64,000 bases of DNA. Source: Kitasatospora albolonga (GTDB lineage Bacteria; Actinomycetota; Actinomycetes; Streptomycetales; Streptomycetaceae). Location: contig CP020563.1 of assembly GCA_002082585.1 (NCBI GenBank), forward strand, positions 7,434,001-7,498,000, given 5' to 3'. The notes beneath the pieces were generated by a model. It worked only from the letters and a program-made list of their open reading frames with translations, had not been told where the DNA came from and ran no database searches. This document shows positions 16,888 through 24,406 of the stretch, piece after piece. Positions within the stretch are counted from its first letter, which is position 1. Each line of letters starts with the position of its first letter. Position numbers and translations under genes: made by a program.

Positions 16888-17496
16888 ATGAACCCTCCGG
16901 ACGAAGGGGCGGCCGACGAGCTCCCCGGCGTCGCACCCCGACTGCGCGACCTGCGTCGCGGACGCGGTCTCACCCTGGAGACCGCCGCCCAGCGGGCCGG
17001 ACTCTCCCCGGCCCACCTCTCCCGGCTGGAGACCGGCCGCCGCCAGCCCTCGCTGCCCATGCTGCTGGGCCTCGCCCGTATCTACGGTACGACGGTCTCC
17101 GAGCTGCTCGGCGAGAAACCGCCCGAGCGGGACGCGATCGTCCGGGGCGGCGCCTTCGAGGGGGCCGAGGCCGACGGCTGGATGTACCGCCGGGCCGGTG
17201 GCTCCGGCCGCGCCATGCAGGCGCTGCGGGTCCGTGTCCCGTACGGCGCCCAGGGCGATCTGGTCCGGGTGCACCCCGGTGAGGAGTGGCTGTACGTCCT
17301 CGGCGGGCGGCTGCGGGTCGCGCTGGGGGAGACCGTGCACGATCTGGACCCGGGCGACAGTGCCCACTTCGACTCGCTCACCCCGCACCGGATCGCGGCC
17401 CTGGACCGGGGCGGGGCGGAGCTGCTCTTCGTCCACTCCCTGCTCCAGAGCCCGGCGGCCGAGCTCTGCCTCGGCAACGCGCTGCACACGCGCTGA
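16888..17496 (+). CDS. XRE-family transcriptional regulator with C-terminal cupin domain
   Basis: A 202-residue two-domain regulator. Residues ~15-75 form an XRE helix-turn-helix (RGLTLETAAQRAGLSPAHLS, then RLETGRRQPS). Residues ~115-190 form a cupin-2 barrel (HPGEEWLYVLGGRLRV, then LDPGDSAHFDSLTPHRI). Such proteins sense a small ligand through the cupin and usually control the adjacent gene. The gene is followed by a small membrane protein gene and preceded by a long palindrome. Ligand unknown. Confidence 0.88.
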   Translation: MNPPDEGAADELPGVAPRLRDLRRGRGLTLETAAQRAGLSPAHLSRLETGRRQPSLPMLLGLARIYGTTVSELLGEKPPERDAIVRGGAFEGAEADGWMYRRAGGSGRAMQALRVRVPYGAQGDLVRVHPGEEWLYVLGGRLRVALGETVHDLDPGDSAHFDSLTPHRIAALDRGGAELLFVHSLLQSPAAELCLGNALHTR

Positions 17497-17557
17497 CCCC
17501 CGCGTCCCACCGGATACTCCGTACCCACCGGCCGCGAGGCCGGCAGAGAGGACCGTC

Positions 17558-17734
17558 ATGTCCGATTCCGAGCACTATGACCCGCTGAGCCCGAGGCGCC
17601 CCAAGCCCGCCGCGGACGCACAGGAGCGCCGGATGCCGCGCGGCCTCGTGATCCGGCTCTTCGCCTACCTGGTGGTCGGCCATGTGATCGCGGCCTTCCT
17701 CTACCTGCTCTTCGTGGTGGCGGGCGCGGAGTGA
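17558..17734 (+). CDS. Small single-span membrane protein (DUF6126-like)
   Basis: A 58-residue protein with a charged N-terminal half (MSDSEHYDPLSPRRPKPAAD) and one C-terminal hydrophobic segment, LFAYLVVGHVIAAFLYLLFVV. A GAGAGGA ribosome-binding site lies just upstream of the ATG. I recall proteins of this shape beside XRE/cupin regulators in Streptomyces and annotated DUF6126. Function unknown. It lies 61 bases after the regulator and is probably its target or partner. Confidence 0.7.
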   Translation: MSDSEHYDPLSPRRPKPAADAQERRMPRGLVIRLFAYLVVGHVIAAFLYLLFVVAGAE

Positions 17735-17772
17735 ACCCGTAAGGGCTGTCCCGCCGGCCGGCCGTGGGCCGC

Positions 17773-18585
17773 TCAGCCCTGGTCGAGCAGTCGCTCGCGC
17801 AGCCGCTCCCGGGTCTCGGGGGAGACGTTCAGTCCCTCCGTCAGATAGCGCTCCGTCGTGCCCCAGGTCTCGTCGATGGCCGCGAACGCCGCCGCGAGGT
17901 ACTCGGGCTGCGCCCCGAAGAGCGGGTTCAGGAGCTCCAGCACCTCGGGCGACATCCCGACCTCGGACATGTCCGTGCGCTTCACCTTGTACCGGCGGTG
18001 CGGATCGTTGGACTTGAGGTAGTCCGCCTCGATCGCCTCGCGCTCGACGCCGACCGCGAGCAGTGAGACCGCGATCGACAGACCCGCCCGGTCCTTGCCC
18101 GCCGCGCAGTGCATCAGGGCGGGCACGCTGTCCTCCGCCAGCGCGTGCAGGACGCGGCTGTGCTCGGCGGTGCGGTCCACGATGGTCGCGCGGTACATGT
18201 GGAGCATCCGCTCGGTGGCCTTGCCGTTCGCCAGGACCGAGCGCAGCTGCTCGATGTTCCCGTCGCGCACCAGCCGCCAGAACTCGGCGCCGTCGGCCGG
18301 GTCGGAGAGCGGAATGCTGACATTGCGGACACCGGCCAGCTCGATGTCGTACCCGTCGAGCCGGTGGTCGGCGGAGTTGCGGAAGTCGAAGACGGTGTGC
18401 AGCCCGAGCCCGCCGAGGAAGAGCGCGTCCTCGGCGGTGGCGTGCGCCAGGTGACCGCTGCGGTAGAGCCGGCCGAAGGCGGTGCGCCGGCCGTCCGTGG
18501 TGGGGAGGCCGCCCACATCGCGGAAGTTGCGGACTCCGGTCAGTGCGGTCTCGGTCGGCGGGACCTGCGGCACCTGCTGCGTCAC
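17773..18585 (-). CDS. Tyrosine/serine protein phosphatase family
   Basis: A 270-residue phosphatase of the bacterial tyrosine-phosphatase family (PF13350-like). The P-loop is HCAAGKDRAG, matching HCxxGKDRTG with Ala for Thr. The N-terminal signature VRNFRDVGGLPTTDGRR followed by LYRSGHL is typical. It dephosphorylates phosphotyrosine or phosphoinositide-like substrates in the cytosol. It runs convergently with the small membrane protein gene and has a long upstream region shared with the riboswitch-controlled gene. Confidence 0.88.
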   Translation of the reverse strand: MTQQVPQVPPTETALTGVRNFRDVGGLPTTDGRRTAFGRLYRSGHLAHATAEDALFLGGLGLHTVFDFRNSADHRLDGYDIELAGVRNVSIPLSDPADGAEFWRLVRDGNIEQLRSVLANGKATERMLHMYRATIVDRTAEHSRVLHALAEDSVPALMHCAAGKDRAGLSIAVSLLAVGVEREAIEADYLKSNDPHRRYKVKRTDMSEVGMSPEVLELLNPLFGAQPEYLAAAFAAIDETWGTTERYLTEGLNVSPETRERLRERLLDQG

Positions 18586-18971
18586 GGTAGCTCCTGGAAT
18601 GTCTGGAATCGGCGCTGCTCTCCGGCGAGGGCGCTCCCGTGACGATACGACATCGATTCACCGGAAAATCGGCAGCCTGCTGACAGGATGTCAGGGGCGG
18701 CGCCGACGGCATGTCCGTATTGGTGCATTTCGCAGAACATGCCCCGCTAATGGGGGAGATGGGATTCCGTGGGTGAGCGGGATCATATCCGTGACGGACC
18801 GTGGCGGGCGAGGCCCGGAGGTTTCCCGGTATCCGTACGGAAAGCCAAGATCCGTAATCCACGGAGGGTGACGGGAAATCCGGAGCGGAATTGAACCGGT
18901 GATTCCGGCAGGCAACCGACGGCTTGTTCCCGTCGTCCTCACTCGTTTACGGTCACCGTCAATCCGGACGG
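18586..18971. other. Intergenic region between the phosphatase and the riboswitch
   Basis: About 385 bases that must hold two divergent promoters. A perfect 6-base inverted repeat CTGACA/TGTCAG with a 3-base spacer at 18680-18694 lies about 95 bases upstream of the phosphatase start. No clear -10/-35 pair was recognised, and no small gene is convincing. Confidence 0.4.
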
Positions 18972-19143
18972 ACCGCCTAATCCTGCCGCCGCCCGGAATT
19001 CGCACCCACCCACTCACGTGTGGCAGGAGCGGGGGAACCAGGTAAGCCGCCGGCCCGGAGCGATCCGGACCGGCTAGGGGTGAAGTCGCCATGCGGCGGC
19101 CGGGCATCTCCAGCTCGAACCCGACAGCTCACCTCGCAGGCGC
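18972..19143 (+). promoter_or_regulatory. c-di-AMP (ydaO/yuaA-type) riboswitch
   Basis: The leader contains the hallmark ydaO blocks in order: the GCCTAATCCTGCCGCC start, GGAGCGGGGGAACCAGG, a variable GC-rich hairpin, GGGGTGAAGTC, and the end block CCCGACAGCTCACCTCGCAG. In actinobacteria this class sits in front of cell-wall hydrolases and resuscitation factors and reduces expression when c-di-AMP is bound. It ends about 18 bases before the ATG of a LysM/M23 protein. Boundaries are approximate. Confidence 0.9.
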
Positions 19144-19160
19144 CGGAGAGGAACTTCCCC

Positions 19161-20171
19161 ATGCCCGCAAAGGGTAAGCACCGTCGTACCAAGTCCGGCC
19201 CGATCCACCGCGGCGTCCTCGCCGCGGGCACCGGCGGCGCCGTACTCGCCCTCCCGCTGATCGGCGCCACCGGCGCGCACGCCGCGGAGAAGGCCGCCCC
19301 CGCCGTCAAGCCCGCCGCCGCCACGGCCGCCGCCGCGCAGAGCGCACCGCAGGCCGCGCCCGCCACGGCGAAGACCGCCCCGAAGACGTACTCCGTCGTC
19401 TCCGGCGACCACCTCTCGAAGATCGCCGCCGAGCAGCAGGTCAAGGGCGGCTGGCAGAAGCTGTACCAGGACAACCGGTCGACCGTCGGCGAGAACCCCA
19501 GCCTGATCTTCCCGGGCATGAAGCTCACCCTCGGTGCCAAGGCGTCCGGCTCCGCCACGCCTTCGCAGACCCAGAAGTCCGCTCCGGCCCCCGAGGCCGC
19601 CGCTCCGAAGGCCGCGCCGAAGAAGGCGCAGCCCGCCCCCGAGGCCGCGCCGAAGCAGGCCCCGAAGGCCGCCCCGAAGGCGGACGTCATCTCGGCCGAC
19701 GAGTCCGACGCCGCCGCGCAGTCCGGCACCTCCCCGCAGACCGGCTCCGCCGAGTCCACCGGTTCCGGCTGGACCGCCCCGCTGGCCAACGCCCAGGTCA
19801 CCACCCAGTACCGCGCCTCCGGCTCCAGCTGGTCCAGCGGCTACCACACCGGCTCCGACTTCCGGGCCGCCTCCGGCACCCCGATCCGCGCCATCGGCCC
19901 GGGCACCGTGGTCTCGGCCGGCTGGAGCGGTTCGTACGGCAACGAGGTCGTCATCAAGCACGAGGACGGCATGTACTCCCAGTACGCCCACCAGTCCTCG
20001 CTGAGCGTCTCCGCAGGCCAGACCGTCACCGGCGGCCAGCAGATCGGCCTCTCCGGCTCCACCGGCAACTCCACCGGCCCGCACCTCCACTTCGAGGTCC
20101 GCACCGGCCCGGGCTACGGCTCCGACGTCGACCCGGTCGCCTACCTGCGGCAGCACGGCGTCTCCCTCTGA
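19161..20171 (+). CDS. Secreted LysM/M23 peptidoglycan hydrolase under riboswitch control (SwlA-like)
   Basis: A 336-residue exported cell-wall enzyme. The N-terminus has basic residues (KGKHRRTKSG), a hydrophobic core and an AHA-A cleavage site near residue 42. A LysM domain follows (about residues 72-122: YSVVSGDHLSKIAAEQ). An Ala/Pro/Lys-rich linker leads to a C-terminal M23 endopeptidase domain, with zinc ligands in YHTGSDFRA (HxxxD) and PHLHFEV (HxH). It should cleave peptide cross-links in peptidoglycan. GGAGAGGAAC precedes the ATG at 19161; earlier in-frame starts lie inside the riboswitch. The domain plan matches Streptomyces SwlA-type hydrolases. Confidence 0.92.
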   Translation: MPAKGKHRRTKSGPIHRGVLAAGTGGAVLALPLIGATGAHAAEKAAPAVKPAAATAAAAQSAPQAAPATAKTAPKTYSVVSGDHLSKIAAEQQVKGGWQKLYQDNRSTVGENPSLIFPGMKLTLGAKASGSATPSQTQKSAPAPEAAAPKAAPKKAQPAPEAAPKQAPKAAPKADVISADESDAAAQSGTSPQTGSAESTGSGWTAPLANAQVTTQYRASGSSWSSGYHTGSDFRAASGTPIRAIGPGTVVSAGWSGSYGNEVVIKHEDGMYSQYAHQSSLSVSAGQTVTGGQQIGLSGSTGNSTGPHLHFEVRTGPGYGSDVDPVAYLRQHGVSL

Positions 20172-20226
20172 CCCGGGGACGGCCGTCACGGACCGCATGA
20201 AGTGACCGGGACGGCATGAAGTGATC

Positions 20227-20258
20227 GAGGGGCGGTGCGCAGCGGCGCACCGCCCCTC
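20227..20258 (+). terminator. Terminator hairpin after the LysM/M23 gene
   Basis: A perfect 14-base stem (GAGGGGCGGTGCGC and complement) with a 4-base loop lies 56 bases after the stop codon. Confidence 0.8.
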
Positions 20259-20365
20259 CACTTATTCCGGCTTTACCCAAATCTGACCGGGTGGTCTATC
20301 TCACCACCCGTCAACCCCGTATTACGGTCGCGTAGGTCACATTGAACGGTGCAGGATATGACCTT

Positions 20366-21193
20366 GTGGCAGACGATTCGAGAACCCAGCAGCAGAACAT
20401 CATCGGGTCGTACGCGGCGATCGGGGACAGCTTTACCGAAGGCGTCGGAGATCCCGGCCCCGACGGCACCTTCGTCGGCTGGGCGGACCGCTTCGCGGTT
20501 CTCCTCGCCGACCGGCTTCCGGACCCCGACGCGGCGACGACCCCGGACGGAACCCGGCACGGGAATTTCCGTTACGCCAATCTCGCCGTACGCGGACGCC
20601 TCCTCGACCAGATCGTCGAGGAGCAGATTCCCCGCGCCAAGGAACTGGCCCCCGACCTGGTCAGCTTCTGCGCGGGCGGCAACGACATCATCCGGCCCGG
20701 CGCCGACCCCGACGATCTGGCCGAGCGCTACGAGAAGGCCGTCGCGGAGCTGACCGAGGCGGTCGGCACCGTCATGGTCACCACCGGGTTCGACACCCGG
20801 GGCGTTCCGGTGCTGCGCCACATGCGCGGCAGGATCGCCACGTACAACGTCCATCTGAGGGCCATCGCCGACCGCTACCACTGCCCCGTGCTCGACCTGT
20901 GGTCGCTGCGCTCGGTCCAGGACCGGCGCGCGTGGGACGCCGACCGGCTCCACCTGTCGCCCGAGGGCCACACCCGCGTCGCGCTGCGCGCCGCCCAGGT
21001 CCTCGGCCACGACGTCCCGGCCGACCCGGACCAGCCCTGGCCGCCGCAGGCCCAGCGCACCCCCTTTGACGAGCGGCGCGACAACATCCAGTGGGCGCGG
21101 GAGTACCTCGTGCCGTGGATCGGGCGGCGGCTGCGCGGCGAATCGTCGGGCGACCACGTCGAGGCGAAGCGGCCGGACCTGCTGCCGCTGTAG
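20366..21193 (+). CDS. SGNH/GDSL-family hydrolase
   Basis: A 275-residue lipase/esterase-fold protein. Block I is AAIGDSFTEGVGDPG (catalytic Ser), block III is CAGGNDI and block V is DRLHLSPEGH (catalytic Asp and His). No signal peptide or membrane segment is visible, so it is probably cytosolic. GTG at 20366 (MADDSRTQQ) is preferred over TTG at 20342 because AGGA lies a few bases upstream and most homologues start shortly before the GDS block. It ends 3 bases before the convergent STM4011-type gene. Substrate unknown. Confidence 0.85.
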   Translation: MADDSRTQQQNIIGSYAAIGDSFTEGVGDPGPDGTFVGWADRFAVLLADRLPDPDAATTPDGTRHGNFRYANLAVRGRLLDQIVEEQIPRAKELAPDLVSFCAGGNDIIRPGADPDDLAERYEKAVAELTEAVGTVMVTTGFDTRGVPVLRHMRGRIATYNVHLRAIADRYHCPVLDLWSLRSVQDRRAWDADRLHLSPEGHTRVALRAAQVLGHDVPADPDQPWPPQAQRTPFDERRDNIQWAREYLVPWIGRRLRGESSGDHVEAKRPDLLPL

Positions 21194-21196
21194 ACC

Positions 21197-22117
21197 TCAG
21201 GGGCCGAGCAGGGGGAGCGTCCGCCGGGACGGGCCCGGCACCGCGGGCCCGTCCGGCGCCGGGCCCGCGGTGCCGGGCACCGCCGGTATCCGCTCCAGGA
21301 CGCCGCCCGCGAACACGTCGTACAGCGGCAGCGTCTCCAGGTGCACATAGCCGATGTGGCAGTCGCAGACGGCGAGCGGACAGGCCCGCGGGCGAAGCGC
21401 CCGGCGGTAGCTGCCGTCGTACAGGTTGCCCAGCTCGGCCTTGACGAAGTGGCAGCGTCGCACCGTCCCCTCGCCGTCCACCGAGATCACCGACTCGCCC
21501 GTCCGGCAGGGCAGCCCCGCCGAGCGGTGCGGATGCCTGCTGTACGGGAAGAGCGGGTCCAGCTCGGTCCACCGCTCCGCCTCCTCGTCGGTGTACGTCC
21601 GCCCCTCGGCGGCGTTCACCCAGAGGTAGACCTCGGCGGGCAGCGCGGCCCGCAGCCGCCTGGCCTCTTCGAGGTGGGCCTCGAACCCCACCACGCCCAC
21701 GCTGAACCGGATGCCCCGGGCCGACAGCTCACGGCACTTGCCGAGAAACCGCTCGTACGGGGTCTGCCCCGGGTGGTACGTGCACCAGAGCGCGATCCGC
21801 TCCGGATCGGCGTCCGCGAGCCAGGCGGTGCGGCCGCTCAGATTGGTCTGGATGGCCACCCGGCCGATGTGCGGGAGATGCGACAGCTCGGTCAGCGCCC
21901 GCCGGTACCAGGACCGCACCAGACCCTCGCCCCACGGGGTGAACAGCACGGAGAGCCGGTCGCCGGTCTGCGCCGCCGCCCACCCCGTGAACCGCTCCAG
22001 CGCCTCCCGGTCGGAGGTCAACTGCGCCCGGCTGTCCCGCCGTTTGGCGAACGGGCAGTACGGACAGTCGTAGTCGCACGAGGCCAGCGGGCCCCGGTAG
22101 AGGATCGTCAGGTCCAC
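21197..22117 (-). CDS. STM4011 family radical SAM protein
   Basis: A 306-residue radical SAM enzyme. The CxxxCxxC motif is at the N-terminus (SCDYDCPYCPFAKR). A C-terminal cysteine-rich segment (VRRCHFVKAELGNL, then CPLAVCDCHIGYVH) could bind an auxiliary Fe-S cluster. It is the last gene of a cassette I recognise as the Salmonella STM4011-STM4015-type set. GTG at 22117 is the start, 7 bases after the upstream stop. The last ~35 residues are Pro/Gly-rich and are encoded by a near-perfect palindrome. Reaction and substrate are unknown. Two radical SAM enzymes in one cassette suggest stepwise modification of one substrate. Confidence 0.82.
   Translation of the reverse strand: MDLTILYRGPLASCDYDCPYCPFAKRRDSRAQLTSDREALERFTGWAAAQTGDRLSVLFTPWGEGLVRSWYRRALTELSHLPHIGRVAIQTNLSGRTAWLADADPERIALWCTYHPGQTPYERFLGKCRELSARGIRFSVGVVGFEAHLEEARRLRAALPAEVYLWVNAAEGRTYTDEEAERWTELDPLFPYSRHPHRSAGLPCRTGESVISVDGEGTVRRCHFVKAELGNLYDGSYRRALRPRACPLAVCDCHIGYVHLETLPLYDVFAGGVLERIPAVPGTAGPAPDGPAVPGPSRRTLPLLGP
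21233..21278. terminator. Perfect 19-base inverted repeat inside the 3' end of the STM4011-type gene
   Basis: Arms 21233-21251 and 21260-21278 are exactly complementary (core CCCGGCACCGCGGGCCCG) around an 8-base spacer. The repeat lies about 40 bases after the stop of the plus-strand SGNH gene and inside the last codons of the minus-strand gene. It probably terminates the SGNH transcript and may stabilise or end the opposing one. Confidence 0.7.
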
Positions 22118-22124
22118 GGCCCGC

Positions 22125-23528
22125 TCACTTCCGCTCGTACGCGGCCATCGCCGCCCGCACTCCGGGCGAGAACAGCGCGGGCCCCAGCGCGTCCGAGTGC
22201 GCCAGGCCCAGCGGCGAGAGCCGCAGCACCCCGTCCGGGGCACGGGTGTCCAGCCAGCCCCGGGCCGCGAACTCCGCCAGCTCGGCGGGGAAGTCCGCCC
22301 ACGGGTCCGTACCGAAGCGGGCGCGGTAGTCGGCCACGGGGAGACCGGCCGCCTGGAGGACGGACTGAAGGAGGTGGCGCCTGCGGGCCTCGGCCGCGTC
22401 GACGTACCGCCCGACCTCGGCCCGGGAGAAGTCCTCGGTGGCGGTGAAGGAGTCGATGATGGAGCGGATCTCCCGCATGTCCACCGCGTAGTCGAAGGAG
22501 TAGTGCAGGGCGGAGGTGTAGGAGCGGGCCCCGCAGCCGAGTCCGATCATGCCGTCGGTCTGGCAGGCGTAGTCCTCGGGGCCCTCCTGGGGTGCGTCGG
22601 CCCGGCGGAACATCCGCATCGACACCTGCTCGTAGCCGTGCGCCAGCAGATGGTCGCGGCCCACCGCGTAGAGCCGCAGCCGCTGCGCGTCCCAGGCCGC
22701 CTGCTCCAGGGCCTCCGCCTCCGGGCCGGTCACGCCCGCCGCGCCCAGCCGGTGCAGACCGGTCAGCGGGCGGACATACAGCGGGTAGAGATACAGCTCC
22801 TCGGGCTCCCAGGCCAGCGCGGCGTCCAGCGAGGTGAGCCAGGTGCGCTCGGTCTGGCCGTCGATGCCGTAGATCAGGTCGATGTTCAGCACGGGTATCC
22901 GGACGTCCCTGATCCGGCCGAGGGCGCCCTCCACCTCGGCCCGGCGCTGCGGGCGGACGGCCGCCCTCGCCTCGGCGTCCACGAAGCTCTGCACCCCGAT
23001 GCTGATCCGGGTCGTGCCCCGGTCGGCCAGCACCGCCAGCCGGTCGGCGGTCGCGGTGGACGGCGAGGTCTCCACCGACAGCGGCACCGCGAGCAGGTCG
23101 GCGCCCATCCGCTTCTCCGCCATGTCGCAGAGCCGCTCCAGCTCGCCCGCCGTCAGGAAGGTCGGCGTCCCGCCGCCGAAGGCCGCCGCCGCGAACCGCA
23201 CCGGCTCGTCGTCGCCGAGCGCGTCCCGTACGGCCACGGCCTGCCGGTCCAGGGCGTCGAGATAGCGGGTCGTCAGCTCCTCGGGCGCGCCGATCCGGGT
23301 GAACAGGTTGCAGAAGCCGCAGCGGACCTCGCAGAACGGTATGTGGAGGTAGAGGGAGAGGGCGTCCTTGCGTTCCCCCGCCCACAGCTCGCGCAGCACG
23401 GGCCGGTCCGGCAGGGGGCGGTAGGCCGTCTTGTGCGGATAGGCGTAGACGTAACTCTCGTACGGCCGGACGGCGGGCGGTGCGGAGGCGTCGGCGGTGG
23501 TGGCCGACGCGGTGGTGGCGGTGGTCAT
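22125..23528 (-). CDS. STM4012 family radical SAM protein (HemW-like fold)
   Basis: A 467-residue radical SAM protein. The cluster motif is IPFCEVRCGFCNLF (CxxxCxxC), with GGGTP-type SAM contact FGGGTPTFL and HemW-like strands (ISIGVQSF, LNIDLIYGIDGQT). The C-terminal HemW winged-helix-type region is present (DGMIGLGCGARSY). HemW itself is usually a separate gene, and the operon partners identify this as the STM4012 type. ATG at 23528 overlaps the stop of the hydrolase gene (ATGA). The open frame extending to 24227 is a shadow. Function unknown; SAM-dependent radical chemistry is implied. Confidence 0.82.
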   Translation of the reverse strand: MTTATTASATTADASAPPAVRPYESYVYAYPHKTAYRPLPDRPVLRELWAGERKDALSLYLHIPFCEVRCGFCNLFTRIGAPEELTTRYLDALDRQAVAVRDALGDDEPVRFAAAAFGGGTPTFLTAGELERLCDMAEKRMGADLLAVPLSVETSPSTATADRLAVLADRGTTRISIGVQSFVDAEARAAVRPQRRAEVEGALGRIRDVRIPVLNIDLIYGIDGQTERTWLTSLDAALAWEPEELYLYPLYVRPLTGLHRLGAAGVTGPEAEALEQAAWDAQRLRLYAVGRDHLLAHGYEQVSMRMFRRADAPQEGPEDYACQTDGMIGLGCGARSYTSALHYSFDYAVDMREIRSIIDSFTATEDFSRAEVGRYVDAAEARRRHLLQSVLQAAGLPVADYRARFGTDPWADFPAELAEFAARGWLDTRAPDGVLRLSPLGLAHSDALGPALFSPGVRAAMAAYERK

Positions 23529-24406
23529 CGGGCGGCCCCCGGTTCGTGCGGTGCGGGTGGTTCCAGGAAGAAGTGGGCGTACGGGACGGTCCAGACGGCC
23601 TCGTGGCCGAGCCGGTGACCGGTGTAGCCGTCGTCGCCGTACGTGGTGCCGTGGTCGGAGCAGACGATGGCGAAACACCGGCGGCGGCTGCTCGCGGCGG
23701 CGAAGAGGCGGCCGATGTGCCGGTCGACATACTCCAGAGCGGCCGCGTGCGTGGCCCGGGAGTCGCCCGCCTCGCGGGTCGCGCCCGGGGTGTGGAACCA
23801 GTTCGGCTGGTGCAGCGCGGACACGTTGACGAAGAGGAACAGCCGCTGCTCGTGCGGAAGCCCGGCGACGATCTCCTCGGCCCGGGTCACCTGCGCCTCG
23901 AACGAGGTCGGCGACGCGACGCCGAACTCCGGCTCCCAGTGGCTCTCCTGGAACATCCCGGGCAGCACCGACCCCAGGGCACCCTGCCGGTTGAAGAACC
24001 CGACGCCACCGACGCACACCGTGCGGTACCCCTCGGCGGCGAGCCCCGACACCAGGTCCGGGGTGTCGAAGACGAATGTGCCGTCCGCCGTCGTCTCGCT
24101 GCCCGCGAACCGCGCCGCGAACAGCCTCGGATGCGGGCCGGGGGCGGCGGGCGTCGGCAGGAACCCGGCGAACATCGCCTGGTGCGAGGCATAGGTGAAG
24201 CTGCCCGGCGCGTGCCGCTTCTCCCACACGCCGCCGGGCAGACGGGCGGCCAGATGGGGGATGCGCCCGGCGGCGGCCAGCTCCGCGGCGACATCGTGGC
24301 GCAGGGTGTCCAGGGTGACCAGCAGCAGGTCATGGCTGCCCACGACCTCAGCCATGTCGGGCTCGGTCATATCGGGGCGTGCGGGGTCAGGGAGACGTGA
24401 CGGCAT
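23525..24406 (-). CDS. STM4013/SEN3800 family hydrolase (alkaline-phosphatase/sulfatase superfamily)
   Basis: A 293-residue protein with the alkaline phosphatase-superfamily metal framework. It has LLLVTLDTLRHD near the N-terminus (Asp ligand and probable Thr nucleophile) and the C-terminal pair CSDHGTTYG and GHRLGHEAVWTVP. It would hydrolyse a phosphate, phosphonate or sulfate ester. ATG at 24406 is chosen because CGAGGAACG precedes it; it overlaps the end of the upstream gene by 20 bases and its own stop overlaps the next start. There is no signal peptide, so it acts in the cytosol with the radical SAM enzymes. Confidence 0.8.
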   Translation of the reverse strand: MPSRLPDPARPDMTEPDMAEVVGSHDLLLVTLDTLRHDVAAELAAAGRIPHLAARLPGGVWEKRHAPGSFTYASHQAMFAGFLPTPAAPGPHPRLFAARFAGSETTADGTFVFDTPDLVSGLAAEGYRTVCVGGVGFFNRQGALGSVLPGMFQESHWEPEFGVASPTSFEAQVTRAEEIVAGLPHEQRLFLFVNVSALHQPNWFHTPGATREAGDSRATHAAALEYVDRHIGRLFAAASSRRRCFAIVCSDHGTTYGDDGYTGHRLGHEAVWTVPYAHFFLEPPAPHEPGAAR

